From Dasyornis broadbenti (Eukaryota; Chordata; Aves; Passeriformes; Dasyornithidae), in assembly GCA_013397935.1 (NCBI GenBank), contig VZRN01001146.1:210063-274062 (forward strand): a stretch of 64,000 nt of DNA, in the 5' to 3' direction. Each line of letters opens with the position of its first letter. Positions within the stretch are counted from its first letter, which is position 1. Below, one piece after another: positions 1 through 11,894 of the stretch. A program made the position numbers and the translations under genes. The notes below the pieces were generated by a model. The model searched no databases, was not told the DNA's origin, and worked only from the letters and a program-made list of their open reading frames with translations.

Positions 1-590
1 GTAATGCATTTACAGTTAATGCTAATCGATATGCATTTAGAGATAATAGATCCTTATCAAAGTAAATAGATTTTTTTAATTTTAATTTATCTCACAAAGG
101 TAGTGCTGGTCACATATTATTCTCAAACTATTGAAAATATTTGGTTGGATAACATTATTAATTTATAATACAGTATAAATCCTTGGATGATATTTCAGGG
201 ATTGAAATATGGCAAAGACTACTCGTAAGTGATTATATTTTCTTTGATAATGGAAGCATAGAATAATACTAATACATAACTAAAAGACAAATTTAAATTT
301 GCAACTGCAAAAAGAAATCATTATCAAGTAACTATAATTTCCCAAGACCCCTACAAGAATGACTTCCTGGCACTGCCACAATCACAGTTTTAAACTGAAG
401 ACAAGAAGAGACACCTGACAAATATTCAGAAGATGCAGAAAATGAGGAGCTGCGAGTAGGGAAAGCACCAAGGCAGCAGAGGGATCAGAGTCCCCTAAAA
501 ATGGGCAGCAGCAGAAGACCTGCCTGGGACACAGCAGTGATGCCAGCATGGTGGTACCAAAGAAAATATTCCTGGGAAATTGCCAGGAGG
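1..590. other. AT-rich intergenic DNA
   Basis: No gene is visible. The first 350 bases are strongly AT-rich and contain an octamer-like POU word, ATGCTAAT, at 19-26 followed by ATCGAT and ATGCATTTAG. This is the composition often found in non-coding conserved elements, but I cannot test conservation. Short frames on the minus strand around 495-950 overlap each other in different frames and have no recognisable content. Confidence 0.6.
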
Positions 591-591
591 T

Positions 592-1000
592 CTGGCACTT
601 GTGCTTTGAGAAAGAGCGTGAAATGTTAGATAGGGTTCAAAAGAAGAGAGGAGCAATAAAAATCCAAAAGCGTTTGTACCAAAACAGGAGGGGAAGAGCC
701 TCTTATTGGAAGAGTTAGGGGAAGGAAGATCACAGTGGTCTGACCATGGAAATCTCTGGAGCTGAAGTAAATGGATGCACAATGGGAGCAGTGGCTGGAA
801 GCTGGAGACACTGCAGTGAGGAAAACAACCAAAAGCAATTGTGAGGAAGGTTCCCCTGATGCTGTGCTCGCTCAGCCCCTGGATTCACTGCGGGGTGAGA
901 GGTGCTCCGGTTCAAGCAGGTATTAATGCAAGGAAACATTGTCTGCACAACACAGAATTCCAGGCTGAAAGGGCACTGGTCCCTTCCAACAGCAGGATGG
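592..1000 (+). repeat. possible ancient CR1-like LINE 3' fragment
   Basis: The stretch around 630-715 resembles the 3' part of amniote CR1 elements, where the usual text is of the type 'GGTCCAGAGAAGAGCAACAA' and then 'AAAATGAT.AAAGG'. Here I read GGGTTCAAAAGAAGAG, GAGCAATAAAAATCC and, after a gap, GGAAGAGTTAGGGG. Near 968-995, 'GGGCACTGGTCCCTTCCAAC' recalls the 'GGTCCCTTCCA' word close to the CR1 terminus. The terminal octamer repeat typical of CR1 is absent and the middle is not alignable by eye. The copy would be old and dead, and it could be chance similarity. Confidence 0.3.
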
Positions 1001-1079
1001 ATGTGACCTCAGGATTGCTAGCTGGGGTCTTACTAAGAGAAACTGGAGGAAGAAGACAGCATTCTTAGTAAGCGATTAT

Positions 1080-2750
1080 ATAAATCTGTCTGATAATGGA
1101 ACCAGCTTTCTTTGTCTGATTAAGATCTGGAACTCTGGCTGTGATTTATCATTTTTATACTATTCTCTTCCCCCAGGCTTCAGGTCACAGTGGTGGCATT
1201 GCCAAAATTTATAGCTCAGGCTGCTCAGCAGAGATGTAGAGCCTCCCTGACATTTTCCTATTTGGAGCACCTGGCTCTCCCCTTGTTTTCGCTCTCCTGA
1301 CTGCAGTGGTGAGGATTGCTTGCCATTCTCCTATATGAACATTTTGTAAATAAGCTGAATAAGAAAAAAAATGAGAATATTCAAGGTTTTTATTTTCCTA
1401 TTCATCTGTGATATGGTGTGGACAGGAATTGGCAGCTTTTGTGTGAAACACTCTGCTCTGATTACCAGACTCCTGACCGAGAATAAAACTCCTCCCGTCC
1501 AGCTTATGGATGTACATCCTCTCCAGAAACTCTTACAGCCAGGCAAGGAATTCATCTTTCCAGCCACAGCCCCATAATTCCCTGTGAACCACTTAAACTG
1601 CATTTAAATTTATCAGTTTCATGGTGAAGGGGTTAAATCTCAACAAGAGTCACAGGCAGCGGAACCTGCTCTGGGCATCCCTTACCTCCCACGAGCAAGA
1701 CAGGGCTGCTGACCTCCACCATCCAAGCTCACCAAGCAAGGAACACAGATGAATTCTGGTTTTATTTTGGGTTAGGGGTGTTTTGTTGCTGTTACAAATG
1801 CACGCTGGATTTTAATTATTTGCCTTCTTATTTGGGAATAGTATTGGCTCACTCCTTCCAGCTTATCTCTGCCACCACAAAGGCTGGAAACTTCTTTCTT
1901 CTGTTTTTTATTCTTTTTTTTTTCTTTTTTACAGAAGACATCATTGTCACTTACTCACAGTACTGAAGGATATGGGGCTTTGAGAAAAGCACCAGATATG
2001 GCCAGACTCATGGTCAAGGCGCTGATGGAGAACCTGCTCCTCACTCCCCAGGGCACTGGTGTTTTCAGCTTTGCCCTGGCATGGTGCATCACTGAGAATT
2101 ACTCACCATCTTCCAGCAACAGTCCCTGGTGTGGTGGAATTTATAACGTGAACCAAGAGAAGGAAAGAGAACGGAAGCCTTGTCTTCTCCCAGACAAGGA
2201 GTGGAGATGAAGAAACATCCAGGGCAGCTCTCAAGAAGAATAAGACACTGTAATCCCACCCTCACCCAAAAGCCTAATTCCAGGCTAAGAGGCAGGAAAG
2301 ACATCGCTGGCACTGTTTTTTTCTAAACTATCGATGCCTACCTACACCAAAGCAGACCTTCCTCAGAGAGAAAACAAAATCATTTTCCAGCTCCCATCTT
2401 ACCCAAGGACGGTCGATCCTGCTTCATTTCACTGGCCAGGAGCAGCTCTTGTATTAACAGAAAAAGTTTTTTCAGGGTATAATTACGGTTACCCAGTGAT
2501 AATATCTGCACCCATAGCTGTAAATGTTTTTGGAAGAGGCTTTAGTATGGTACATTTATTCTGGATGTAAATTCATTCTATAATTCAGGTGTCAGCAGCT
2601 GACAGCCATTGCTGGGTGCTGTTGAACAAAATACTCTTTTATGCATTTTTCATGTCTTCATGTTATCACTTTAACAACCTGCTCCTCTGCACCAGGCACA
2701 CAGGAAAAAGCCATCCTTGGACTGCCGAGGGGCTTAGACTTAGTTCTAAG
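1080..2750. other. intergenic DNA with one splice-acceptor-like tract
   Basis: No gene can be assigned. A long pyrimidine tract at 1886-1930 ends in ACAG (AG at 1933-1934) and looks like a strong 3' splice site; it is treated as a finding. The rest is mixed-composition sequence with overlapping short frames on both strands. Confidence 0.55.
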
Positions 2751-2958
2751 GCCTGAGCTTCACAAAGCACTTAAGCACCTGCTTAACTTTAAGCACATGC
2801 CTAAGCCTATCCATCTTTTTTTTTTTTGCTTCCAGAAAAGTCCTGAAAGTACACAATTAACCATGAACAGGTGCTTAAGTCCTATTAAAGTCAACAGTGC
2901 TTTCAAATGCCAACGGAATTTAAAAACATGCTTAAGTGTAGCATTGAATAGGAGTCCT
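2751..2958. repeat. palindromic MITE-like relic, interrupted
   Basis: A perfect 13-bp inverted repeat, ACTTAAGCACCTG (2769-2781) against CAGGTGCTTAAGT (2868-2880), sits inside a longer degenerate palindrome. The left arm, 2751-2807, contains CAAAGCACTTAAGCACCTGC and AACTTTAAGCACATGC. The right part contains CCTATTAAAGTCAACAG (2881-2897) and ACATGCTTAAGTG (2926-2938). The central segment holds a run of T at 2816-2827. The same arm words recur at 50727-50828, so this is one family present at least twice in the window. From memory such palindromes are common in turtle, crocodile and bird genomes; I do not name the family. No transposase or target-site duplication is visible. Confidence 0.6.
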
Positions 2959-2959
2959 A

Positions 2960-5020
2960 ATGCGGGAAGAAAGAGCGGGTTTTGTCATCGTCTTGGCAAA
3001 AGCCATAAGAACACACTTGCAATTCAGAGGATTTTCTTTGACTGTGGCACTCTGCCTACTCCGTTACTAAAGAATTTGTAAAGAATGTTCCTGCATTACT
3101 CAACCCCTCTCATATTTATTGACCATATTTCCCATATTAATAATCCTCAGTGTAATTATACTCCCCCACCCCCACTCGCCGCCACTCCAAAAATCTCAAA
3201 CACTTGTTTAGTATCACAGTGTCCCAGGCTGGAAGGAGAGGACAGGGAAGAACCAGGACTAAAAGGAGGCAAGCGAGATACGTTCAGGTCTTAGGTTTGC
3301 ACCTGAAGTCTCAGGGAGATTTGGGAAGAGCGGGGAAGATCTGCCCCTAAACCACAGAGACGTCCTTTTCCCTTGTTACAGCACATGCTGAACTTAGAAA
3401 AATCAGTAAACTTTGATTACCGTTGGCTTTATTTGCATCCTTACCACCACCTCGTTGCTCAGATTAACACACCTTCCTTACGGAGCTGTCAAATCATTCC
3501 TAAACACGCTCCAAGCTGTGGCTCCCAGGGTGCTGCACCGGATGAGGCTGTGCTCCAGCACCGTGCCCTGTTTCGAATCAGTCGCTCTGGCTTGCAGTCA
3601 AGCAGAGTGCTACTTTTAGAAACTGCGCTGCTTCTTTTTAACGCGGTTTCGCTTTGGCTGGAGCCCCACAATTAACCAGAGAAACGCTCCCTGATGCTGC
3701 AGTACTTCATGTTTGCCTCACAGTAGCCTGATACGAACGCCATGCGTTACAGGAAACATTCCCAAAGGACGTTTCCTTGGAGAAGACACTGATCTTCTTT
3801 CCAGTCACATGTATTTTCGCCTAAGAAGCTACTGCGTGGGTAAGAGGAAGACCTATCTCCAGTTCTCTTCAGTGCTTACATGTGGAGATACGTAAAATAC
3901 TTGGGAAAACAGTGCTTTTTATATTACTGCCAGTAACATGCCATATAAAAAGATATTAAAACAAATTCTGACCAACTGGTGGTAGATACAGTAACAGACC
4001 ATAATGTACCCATTGTAAAGAATTCCCAGCGGAGACTGTGGAAATCTTACAATGATTGAGTCGCACTGGGCTGGAGATGCGTTGAAAAACTTCCAAATGG
4101 TAAAATATTAGAAATACTATTTTGAAATATTTACCAGTTAAACACTAAAGTACTGTTACTGGCTGACCTTTCCACGGCAGTTGTTTCTGTTGTACTTTCG
4201 TAAAAGCAGCCAAAAGTTTAAGGAAAAAAAAAAGCAAAAAAAAAAAGCTTATTTTCAGTCTAGCTACCACCCCTGACCTGTGCAATAACATCATAATGGA
4301 AGAATAATCATTGTAAACAATGCCCCTGGGATCTTGCTGGCTACAGCAAGGGACGAGAGCAGCCAACTTCACTGCTTTTCTTTACTACATCATTGCATTT
4401 TTGTCTGCGTATGGATAAGAAGAAGGTTCCACTCAATGCCAGTTGATGGAAAGTGCTAATTGTTGACACATTAGCTAATTGTTATGATTGCTTCTTAACA
4501 GTTTGTGTCTAGGAGTCCAGATTTCATCCACCAAAGTGTGAAGATTCTTTATAGCAACAAGTGCTGTGAAAACACTCACACAATGAGGTCCTAATCTTGT
4601 GGATCTCTCGAGCAAGTGACAGCCTGGCAAATGCGCTGTCAAAGTGCAGACACTCAGGAAAAAAAAAAAATAGGAAGAAAAACTAACTCCCCTCGTCCAC
4701 CCCGTATTTCAGACACATGTCATCTGTTGTTATCATTAATGATCTGTTTTTACTAATAGAGTACCACTATGGAAAACTGAGAGCAGGCCAATCAAAATAA
4801 ACCCAGCAAAACCCATAATTGTCTACTGACAATCTGGGCTGCTCGGGATGTAAGATAATGTGGGTGTATTTAATGCAGAAATGCGTTATGTGCCACGCTT
4901 TGGGACTGCCTTGTTAACTCCAGACCTTGATACAACACAGGAAGGCAGGGAGCAACCTTCTAATGGCAGCTGTGTTCTTCTGAACCCTACCTAAGCTCAG
5001 GTGCTAAGAAAAACACACAG
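2960..5020. other. intergenic DNA, AT-rich second half
   Basis: No gene is recognised. A weak CR1-terminus-like word, TATCACAGTGTCCCAGGCTG, occurs at 3212-3231. From 4430 to 4910 the sequence is AT-rich with many TAAT, ATTGTT and TTAATGAT-type homeobox or SOX-like words and few CpGs. It looks like slowly evolving non-coding sequence, which only an alignment could confirm. A short inverted repeat lies at 4812-4838. Confidence 0.5.
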
Positions 5021-5024
5021 TGAG

Positions 5025-5087
5025 AAATTCTGGCACCATCAAAGTCCATGACAAAACTCCCATTATTTAAATGGAAACAAGATTTTC
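5025..5087 (-). repeat. palindromic relic, 'CCCATTGACTTCAATGGG' type
   Basis: Read on the minus strand, the segment gives 'AATGGGAGTTTTGTCATGGA', then 'CTTTGATGGTGCCAGAATTT'. This is very close to a repeat text I remember from sauropsid genomes, with the core 'AATGGGAGTTTTGCCATTGA' followed by 'CTTCAATGG.GCCAGAATTT'. The same core occurs in this window at 49146-49215 (plus) and 41225-41264. It is short, old and non-coding. Confidence 0.5.
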
Positions 5088-5140
5088 ACCAATTATGTTG
5101 TTTGGGGAAGAAAAAAATCTTTCAGAAAACAGAGAAACAA

Positions 5141-5171
5141 ATGTCTAGTTCTAGTTCAGATGTCTAGTTCT
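5141..5171. repeat. 19-bp direct repeat, about 1.6 copies
   Basis: ATGTCTAGTTCT at 5141-5152 is repeated exactly at 5160-5171, giving a period of 19 bp. It is a local tandem duplication with no other visible structure. Confidence 0.7.
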
Positions 5172-6140
5172 GAGCAAACATGGCTTTTCTGGCTCAAGCA
5201 GTGTTTTATCACATTCGCACATCAGCAAAAGCGAGAGACTGTGATGCTCCTGTTTGTACTGGGGTCTCACCCCATGGCTTTATTTGGGGATCAAGGCCCT
5301 GCTGCACCAATGACTGCAGGTAAACAGTGAAAAGGCAGCCTGTGTCCATGTCTGGAGAACTCGTGGTTCGGTGCAGTAGCACACTTTCTGCTCTGCGTTT
5401 GGCTGCTGGTTTCCAGCACGTGCGGCTCAGGCCCCAGCACGTTCCCTGTGCTCACAATCCGGCCTTACCCATCGGTCTTCCTTATCCAGAAGCTCCTACC
5501 AAAGTTACTTAAATTACGTGCAACAGGAGCAGAAAAATCCCTTCCACCTCACACTTCATCAAAACAACTTTTGTAGAGACAAGAGGAATTCTTGATGCAA
5601 AAGGTTTTTTTGAACTGGCAAAGAAATCAATCAAGTGGTGGGCCCAGGTGCACTCGAAGTGCAGATGGAGCAGGAGCACAAACTGAAACCTGAAGATGAC
5701 ACCTCATCTAGCTGCAGGACTCTTCAGATGGCACCTTGATATCACATCAGACTGTACAGAGCAAGTGGCCAAAATTCACTCAGCAGGTGTCCAAAGAGCT
5801 TGAAGCCATAAGGCTGATCTGGGTTTTGTCTCATCTTTATAGACTTTCACTATATTCCAGCATTAAATACGCAATATCCCTGAACAAGAGAGCAAGAAAC
5901 TCTCTTCTGTCTCCCTGAGCCTCTTGAACTTTTGGGCCTGGCAAGGAGAGAGCACGCAGGGCCACTTGTCTGCTTCCTCCATCCCTGGGGCACGGCAGCA
6001 GGAAGCAAGCTGGGAGCAGATTACGCCTTGGCCCGACTTTTCCCACTGGTTGGCGAGAGCCGCTGAGTGAGAATGGGGGCAGATGCATATTGCTGATAAA
6101 AGCCTTCAGCAAATTCCCATCCTCTCCTTGCAAGGAGGGA
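5172..6140. other. intergenic DNA, nothing assigned
   Basis: There is no recognisable gene, repeat or RNA. Short frames occur on both strands and overlap, as expected for non-coding DNA. Confidence 0.55.
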
Positions 6141-6265
6141 GGAGGAAGTTGCAGGGCGATTGTAACTCCCAGCCGCCCAGAGAGATAGCGGCGAGCCCGG
6201 AGGAGAGCCGGGAAAACTCGAGTTGGGATTGCTGCTGCTTATCGGATCGCAAAATCCGATCCTGT
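6140..6265. promoter_or_regulatory. small CpG-rich patch with inverted repeat
   Basis: About ten CpGs fall within roughly 110 bases, against a CpG-poor background. The patch includes GGCGAGCCCGG, CTCGAG and a perfect 7-bp inverted repeat, ATCGGAT (6241-6247) and ATCCGAT (6254-6260), with a 6-base spacer. Retained CpGs outside repeats suggest an unmethylated or constrained element. There is no TATA box or clear transcript start, so an enhancer-like element is the modest inference. Confidence 0.3.
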
Positions 6266-7555
6266 ATTTAAATGGCATTCTTTTTCACATCAATTTGTCC
6301 AGCCATTCCATGCTGAAACTGGGGAGCCTTCTCAGCAAAAGCTATTGCAATGCTGCAATTTATTCTATAAAATTAAAAATTACCTATTTACATTCATAAT
6401 GGGAGAAAGCAAGAAGTTTTTAAAGAATTAAATTGAGGAACAGGGCCAGAAATTTTTAAATTATGAAAATTAACTTGATCTGCCTAATTTTGCCAGTTCT
6501 GACAGGAAACATGGGTAAGGCTTTCCAGGTACTCATAAAACCCCCTGGGTTTAGCATAAGAATCAGTGAGTTCTTATTACTTTTCATAATCTTTGTATTG
6601 AAAGCAAGCTGGAAGATTTTGGATTCCCACAGTGCATTTCCTAAAGACAGCTCTCATTTTTAAACACATACAGAGGGGAAAAAATAAATAAAAATTATCA
6701 AAACAGAGAAGTGACGTTGGCTACACAAAAGGATAACTGGGAAATGCCACATTCACAGTGGGAAGGGGTTTCTGTGTGTTGCTGGGCAAAAACACCCACG
6801 AGACACAGCCAGCCACGCACATACCCTGCAGAAGTGGAGAAACCACCCTGATGTTCACATCCAAAAACAAGACTTCCACTTTGACGCAAGGAAGCCACGA
6901 ACCTTTGCAAAATTACTTTTTGGAAACAAAAAAAAGTTAACTGCTTAAAAAGAAGAGAAATGAAGCCATCAAGAGTCTAAGAGTGTTTGCAGCTGCTCTT
7001 CCACCCTCAGCACACTGCAGAGTGAAGCACCTCCCGGTGGACTGCAGCGCTCCATCCTGGGTGTGCTGCCATCCCATGTCCAGACGCAGCAGGGCAGTCC
7101 AAGGACAACCTGTCAATCTGCAGTTTCGATTTCCTGACTTTTGTTAGCTTAGTCATAGCTTTAACATGACTAAAATATAGACTTTTCTATGTTCATCTGG
7201 ACTGTCCTGCGGATGCCAGCCACAGCTCTGGTTCAACTGCTAAGGAAAACATCGCAGTGAGACCTCTGCTCCGTGGGACAATTGACTCATGCAACAGCCA
7301 CGGCACTCTCCGGGTCGGGAACAGCAAACAAGGTGAATGAGGTAAGGGAGGTCATTCTTCATAGCAGTGGTCTCAGGAGAATGGGAGAATCCAAAAATAA
7401 GACATTTGTTGACTGGATGCCCTTGAGCTGGCAACCAAACTGGAGCGGTAACAGAGCCAGCAATGGACACTGGGCTGGGATTGCTGCTGCCAAGCAATCC
7501 CAGTAACTAGGGAGAGCTAGCAGGAGACAGACTGTGATTGAAGAGATTAATAAAT
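6266..7555. other. intergenic DNA
   Basis: AT-rich to about 6700, then mixed. At 6463 an ATG opens a short hydrophobic frame that runs into a good 5' splice donor at 6515; it is discussed as a finding. Nothing else stands out. Confidence 0.5.
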
Positions 7556-7560
7556 AGGCC

Positions 7561-7605
7561 AGGAGCCAGTCACTCCCAAGTTTTAATCCTGGCTATGACA
7601 TCAGT
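7561..7605 (+). repeat. MIR-like SINE fragment (tRNA-related part)
   Basis: The sequence reads GGAGCCAGTCACTCCCAAG and then TTTTAATCCTGGCTATGACA. This follows the MIR consensus as I remember it (GGAGCCAG.CTGCCTGGG, then TTCAAATCCTGGCTCTGCCA), including the B-box region of the tRNA-derived head. It is a short ancient piece with no sign of activity. Divergence is high enough that chance cannot be fully excluded. Confidence 0.45.
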
Positions 7606-7611
7606 TGGAGT

Positions 7612-10600
7612 TGGAACCCGTGGTGTGAAATTTGCACATTTAAGCAGGGATGGATGTAAGGATGCATTAACTGGAAGGTGAAGCGGCCACTCCCCTACGG
7701 CCACTCCCATCCCTGCCACGAGCACCGTCACCAACCACAGCACACACGACACAGCCCTCAAGCTCCTCACCCACAGCTGGAGCTGAGCAGCAAGTTTGAA
7801 TTCCAGGCTTATTCTGCAACCAACCAGTGCATCCATGTCCTGATGGGGAAGGCTTGGCCCTGAGAATTTTAAGTGGCTTAAGCTCTGTTGGGCTTAAGGG
7901 AGTTAATTCCAGACTTACAGCCTGGCAAGCCTGCTTTGCTACCCTTGCTTCTTTTAAATCCTGCTCTTAAAAGTCTTACTACTGACATTGACAGGGGATC
8001 CCTTTCTATAGCCCTGGCCCATGGGACGGGTAGTGCTGGGTGAAGCTCTTTAGATGCACAGATCTGGCTGTTGCTGTAAGGTGCCAGCTGACAACATTGT
8101 TACTCTATAAAAGTCTACATTGGCAACTTGCTGGAGGTTGGTGATGACTGCAAGTTGTTTTTCTGGCAGAACAAAATTTTCTGGACCCTGATGTCTCTGA
8201 AATAAAGCACTGTGGAAGCTTTTGTTTTCAATATTGTGAAAAAAAGTCCTAAAAATGTTTAAGAGAGAAAAATCCTAGTTTAAAAAGATCATTAAAAATT
8301 AAAATCTGTTGATTTGTATCATTATAATCTCGGTTTTTCACTTACTGATTTGGTAGGTACAGAAGTTCTGGCAGAGGTGTGGCTTTGAGGTGACAGTGTT
8401 CCTTTAACTCAAGTTCAGTGCCTCCTCTCCTGCTGTACCTGCCTGGCTTCTGTGTGTTCAGCAATCACAGTGAGAGCCAATTGATTTTAGTTTATAATGA
8501 TCCCACAACCTTGGAGGTGCGTTGAAAGGGAAAAAACTCCAGCACCCTCTGCTGTCTGCACACATCCTAGGCCAGGATCCACCACCACCGAGCCTGGACC
8601 TTTACAACATCCACGCCAGCTTCACCCAGGCTGCAGAAACTGAGCCCTGGGAGAGACTCAGAGGACTCAGTTTAGATGCCCAGTTTGAGGTGAAATGCCA
8701 CCATAGGAGCTCTGTGTTACGCACAAAGGAAATCTGAGCCACCTTCTCAGAGGTGGGCACGCTCATGGACATCTACAGCAGAGAAACCCCACCCTGGCAG
8801 TCTGTGAACTGGAAGAAACAGAAAGCTTTGGCACGAGGGCACATCACAGCAGATGGTCTTGTTCTACTGGATTTGACACAGGCAAAACATCTGACAAAGA
8901 GAGAAATTTTTGTTCAGGTTGCAGGGAACAAGTTCTGCTCCCTGGCAGCCAGAGAAAGGTATGAAACTCCAAGGAACAGCATGACCAGGAGGAGCCAGAA
9001 GGGCAGGAACTGCCGCGCTGGAGAAGCACCTATTTGCTGTTAAACCTGGGCTCCAAAAGGTTTTCTCCCACCTAGCTCACTCCAAATAGCCTAATTTCAG
9101 CAGCTGTACTTTTGTTGTAATAAAGCACCTATCTCCTGTCACCAACACCTGGGAAGGAATAAAATCTGCCAAAAAGTCCATTCTAGAGAAGTAACATCCA
9201 GTACCTTTAATATCTCTAAAAGTTACAAGTACCTGGCTGACTCTAAAATTCCATGCAAAAGAGATCCTCATAGAAAACTTGGACAAACTAATGCCTTCAC
9301 CCAGAAGGCAGAAGGAGCAGACTTCTTTCCAAAAATCCATGTTTGTGTCAGTGAGAAGAATCAGATACCTTCACCTGCAGCAGTTTCACTTGTTGAAGAG
9401 ATAAAACTCATACCTCATCCTGCCATTTTGGCTCTGGGAGATAGGAGCATGTGCATTTCTTCATCACCTCTGATGGTATTTTTCTTTGAAACAACACAGC
9501 TCCCCAAAGGAAACATAGGAATGCTCTTAAACGTCATCTGTCAGAAAATCGGACCATCCATTGGCACTACAAAAGTACATGTGAAAACAAAGCTAAAGAA
9601 AACTTGTTCTTTTAAATGAGCTGAGCTAACATCTTTGTTTGGTCCGTGCGTGCCAGCAGCAGTTTAACTCCAGAAGGCAGTATTTTCGAGCAGCTCAAGC
9701 TGCCATGATTCACCATTGTGAATGATTTTACCTTTCACGGCAAACCGGGAAGTGGTGTGAATGGTTTATTTTCCTGCTCCGATAAGCTCCAGCTCATCCT
9801 TTTGCATATTTGTCTTTGTTTCTTATTTGCCTCTGACATAAAAATAATCTGAAGAATCAAAGGAAAAGACCTGAACAGGAATGATGATCTCAAAACTTAT
9901 TTAGTCGTCTGCATCTGTGTGGGAGCAGCCGCTCTCGCTTCCTGCCAGTCACCTGTCTGCTTTATTTTTCCACGTCCAAGGACGTTCCTGCAAGACAGAG
10001 CTCTATCTTTCTGACTATTACTCAAAAATAGCAGAACAGAAATGCCAAATAAAATTGGAAAGCTCTGTTTTGGACCAACTCCCACCTCAGTTTTTGTTTC
10101 AAAACAGAAGTGTGAAGTAAAAGAGACATCACTCTTTCCAGCAAAGGGAACATGGGTGCATCTCAACACCCCATCAGCACATCTGGGGTTTGACCCATCT
10201 CGTTTTTTATGTGACCCGAGCAGGCTGCCAGCGAGGCTGTCTGTGAGCACCCAAGGCCTGGAGAAGAGCTGCTTCTTCAGCTGACATTGAGCACTGCTCC
10301 ACACGGGTGATAGCTCTGCCTAGCTCCTGGGCCGTTCCTCAAAGATTTTGTTTTCCACAGCCTCCGTGTCCACAAAGCTCACAACCATGAGAGTGTTCCA
10401 AGTGCTCTCCGTCTTCTACACACATCAAGAGATTTTCAGCTCTACCTGAAAGAAACGATTTTCCTGCACGTACCTACACAGCTCCTGAGCTGCTTTCTGA
10501 AATGGTTTCCCTTTTGCACCAGCTGCAGAAGGATTTCCTGGAGTAAGCCACTAACCAGGGCTGGCATGAGACCGCTCAGCTGGCTTTTTCCAGGAGGTCC

Positions 10601-11870
10601 ATGGGGATGGAGGCATGGCTTTATTGCTACAGTTTATTACCAAAGTCAACAGCGAGGGTCAGCGAGCCCAAGGTTTGCACTAGTTGGGAAAGGGCCTGCA
10701 ACACACCCTCCAAGTGTGCTGCTGCCCGGTATGGGCAGTCCCAGGAGATGCGGGGTGTCCTTTTTGCACCTCTCACTCTTCTGAACTCCTCCGCAGACCA
10801 GCTGTTAATTTAGGAAATGTCAATCCCTTCTTTTGCACCCATTTTGTTAGCATTTCACCACGCACGCCTAGCCAAAAGAGAGGCATTAGTAAACTGCAAA
10901 CATCCCCCTGGGCACCCCACTGCCAGGATCAGCTGGACACTGCAAGGTGGGGATGAAGAACATATTTGGGGGCTTCATTGTCTCCTCAAATGGCTGCTGC
11001 AGATGACAAAACTTCGTGTCCCAGGATCCAGCATTCTCCTGCTTAACCCGAGCCCAGCTGCTGCGGCTTTCAAAGAGGAAAATTACTACAGCTCAGCCTT
11101 TTCCAACTGGAAATGATTATGCTTTTGTTGCTACCGAGGGTGCTCCTTGGCAGGCAGCCCAGGCACCACAGGTAATGGCCGCAACAGGAGGTGCCGCGGA
11201 GACGTTGGCATTTCATGGCAGGGGAGGAAAGGGGGAGAACGCACTATCTGAGAGCCCCACACAAACAGCTCAGGGTAAACCCATTTGTCAGAGTGGCAAG
11301 TGACCTTTTCCGTTCACCTGTGATTAAGGAACCAGATTTCTTCATTAAGGCAAATAAACCAAATTAAGGCAGCTGGGTGCAGGGGATTCAAGCAGCTTTT
11401 GCCATCCCAATCCTTGAACCCATCTTATTAGAGCAGCCTGGGGAGTGGAAGGAGTAACTTGGGGCAGGTCAGGGCAAAGCAGTGCTAAATCTGTGTCTCT
11501 CGACCCGTTGTTAATCATCTATTCTCTTTCTATAAATGAATTTGGAATGTGGAGCAAATCATACTAAAAGATTTCTCCTCTTTGCTGAATACTTCAGGAG
11601 CTTTAAGGAATTCAGCTCAGGAGCAATGCTTCATTCAGGGCTGTTGATTAGTTCCACCGTGGAGTGCACTAGACAAGACAATAAGTAGACGACAGACACA
11701 GTGATTCATAGATTACTCTGCTGAGAGTTGCAGGTGTTTTGGGATCGAATGAAAGGAAAGGAGGTTGGGTCAGTTCTCAAACCCCCTTCCTGTTAAAGGA
11801 TTAGCATGGGTAACCCAAAGTTATTAAAATCCCTCTCATAAATGTAGAAGTTGTGAGATTTTCCTCAAAG
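7612..11870. other. intergenic DNA, nothing assigned
   Basis: No gene is recognised across these four kilobases. Around 9640-9860 the sequence looks orderly and non-repetitive, with a short inverted repeat ATTCAC-CATT-GTGAAT at 9708-9723 and an octamer-like TTTGCATA near 9801; it may be a conserved non-coding element. The frames at 9897-10304 (minus) and 10566-11303 (plus) overlap in several phases and have no domain. An AT-rich stretch at 8220-8340 carries no motif I can name. Confidence 0.5.
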
Positions 11871-11877
11871 TTTCCTT

Positions 11878-11894
11878 CCCCCCCCCCCCCCCCC
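11878..11894. repeat. poly(C) run, 17 bases
   Basis: Seventeen consecutive C, preceded by TTTCCTT and followed by GCC. The minus strand is G17, able to form G-quadruplex-like structure and prone to length error in sequencing. A perfect octamer, ATGCAAAT, lies just downstream at 11913-11920. Confidence 0.95.
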
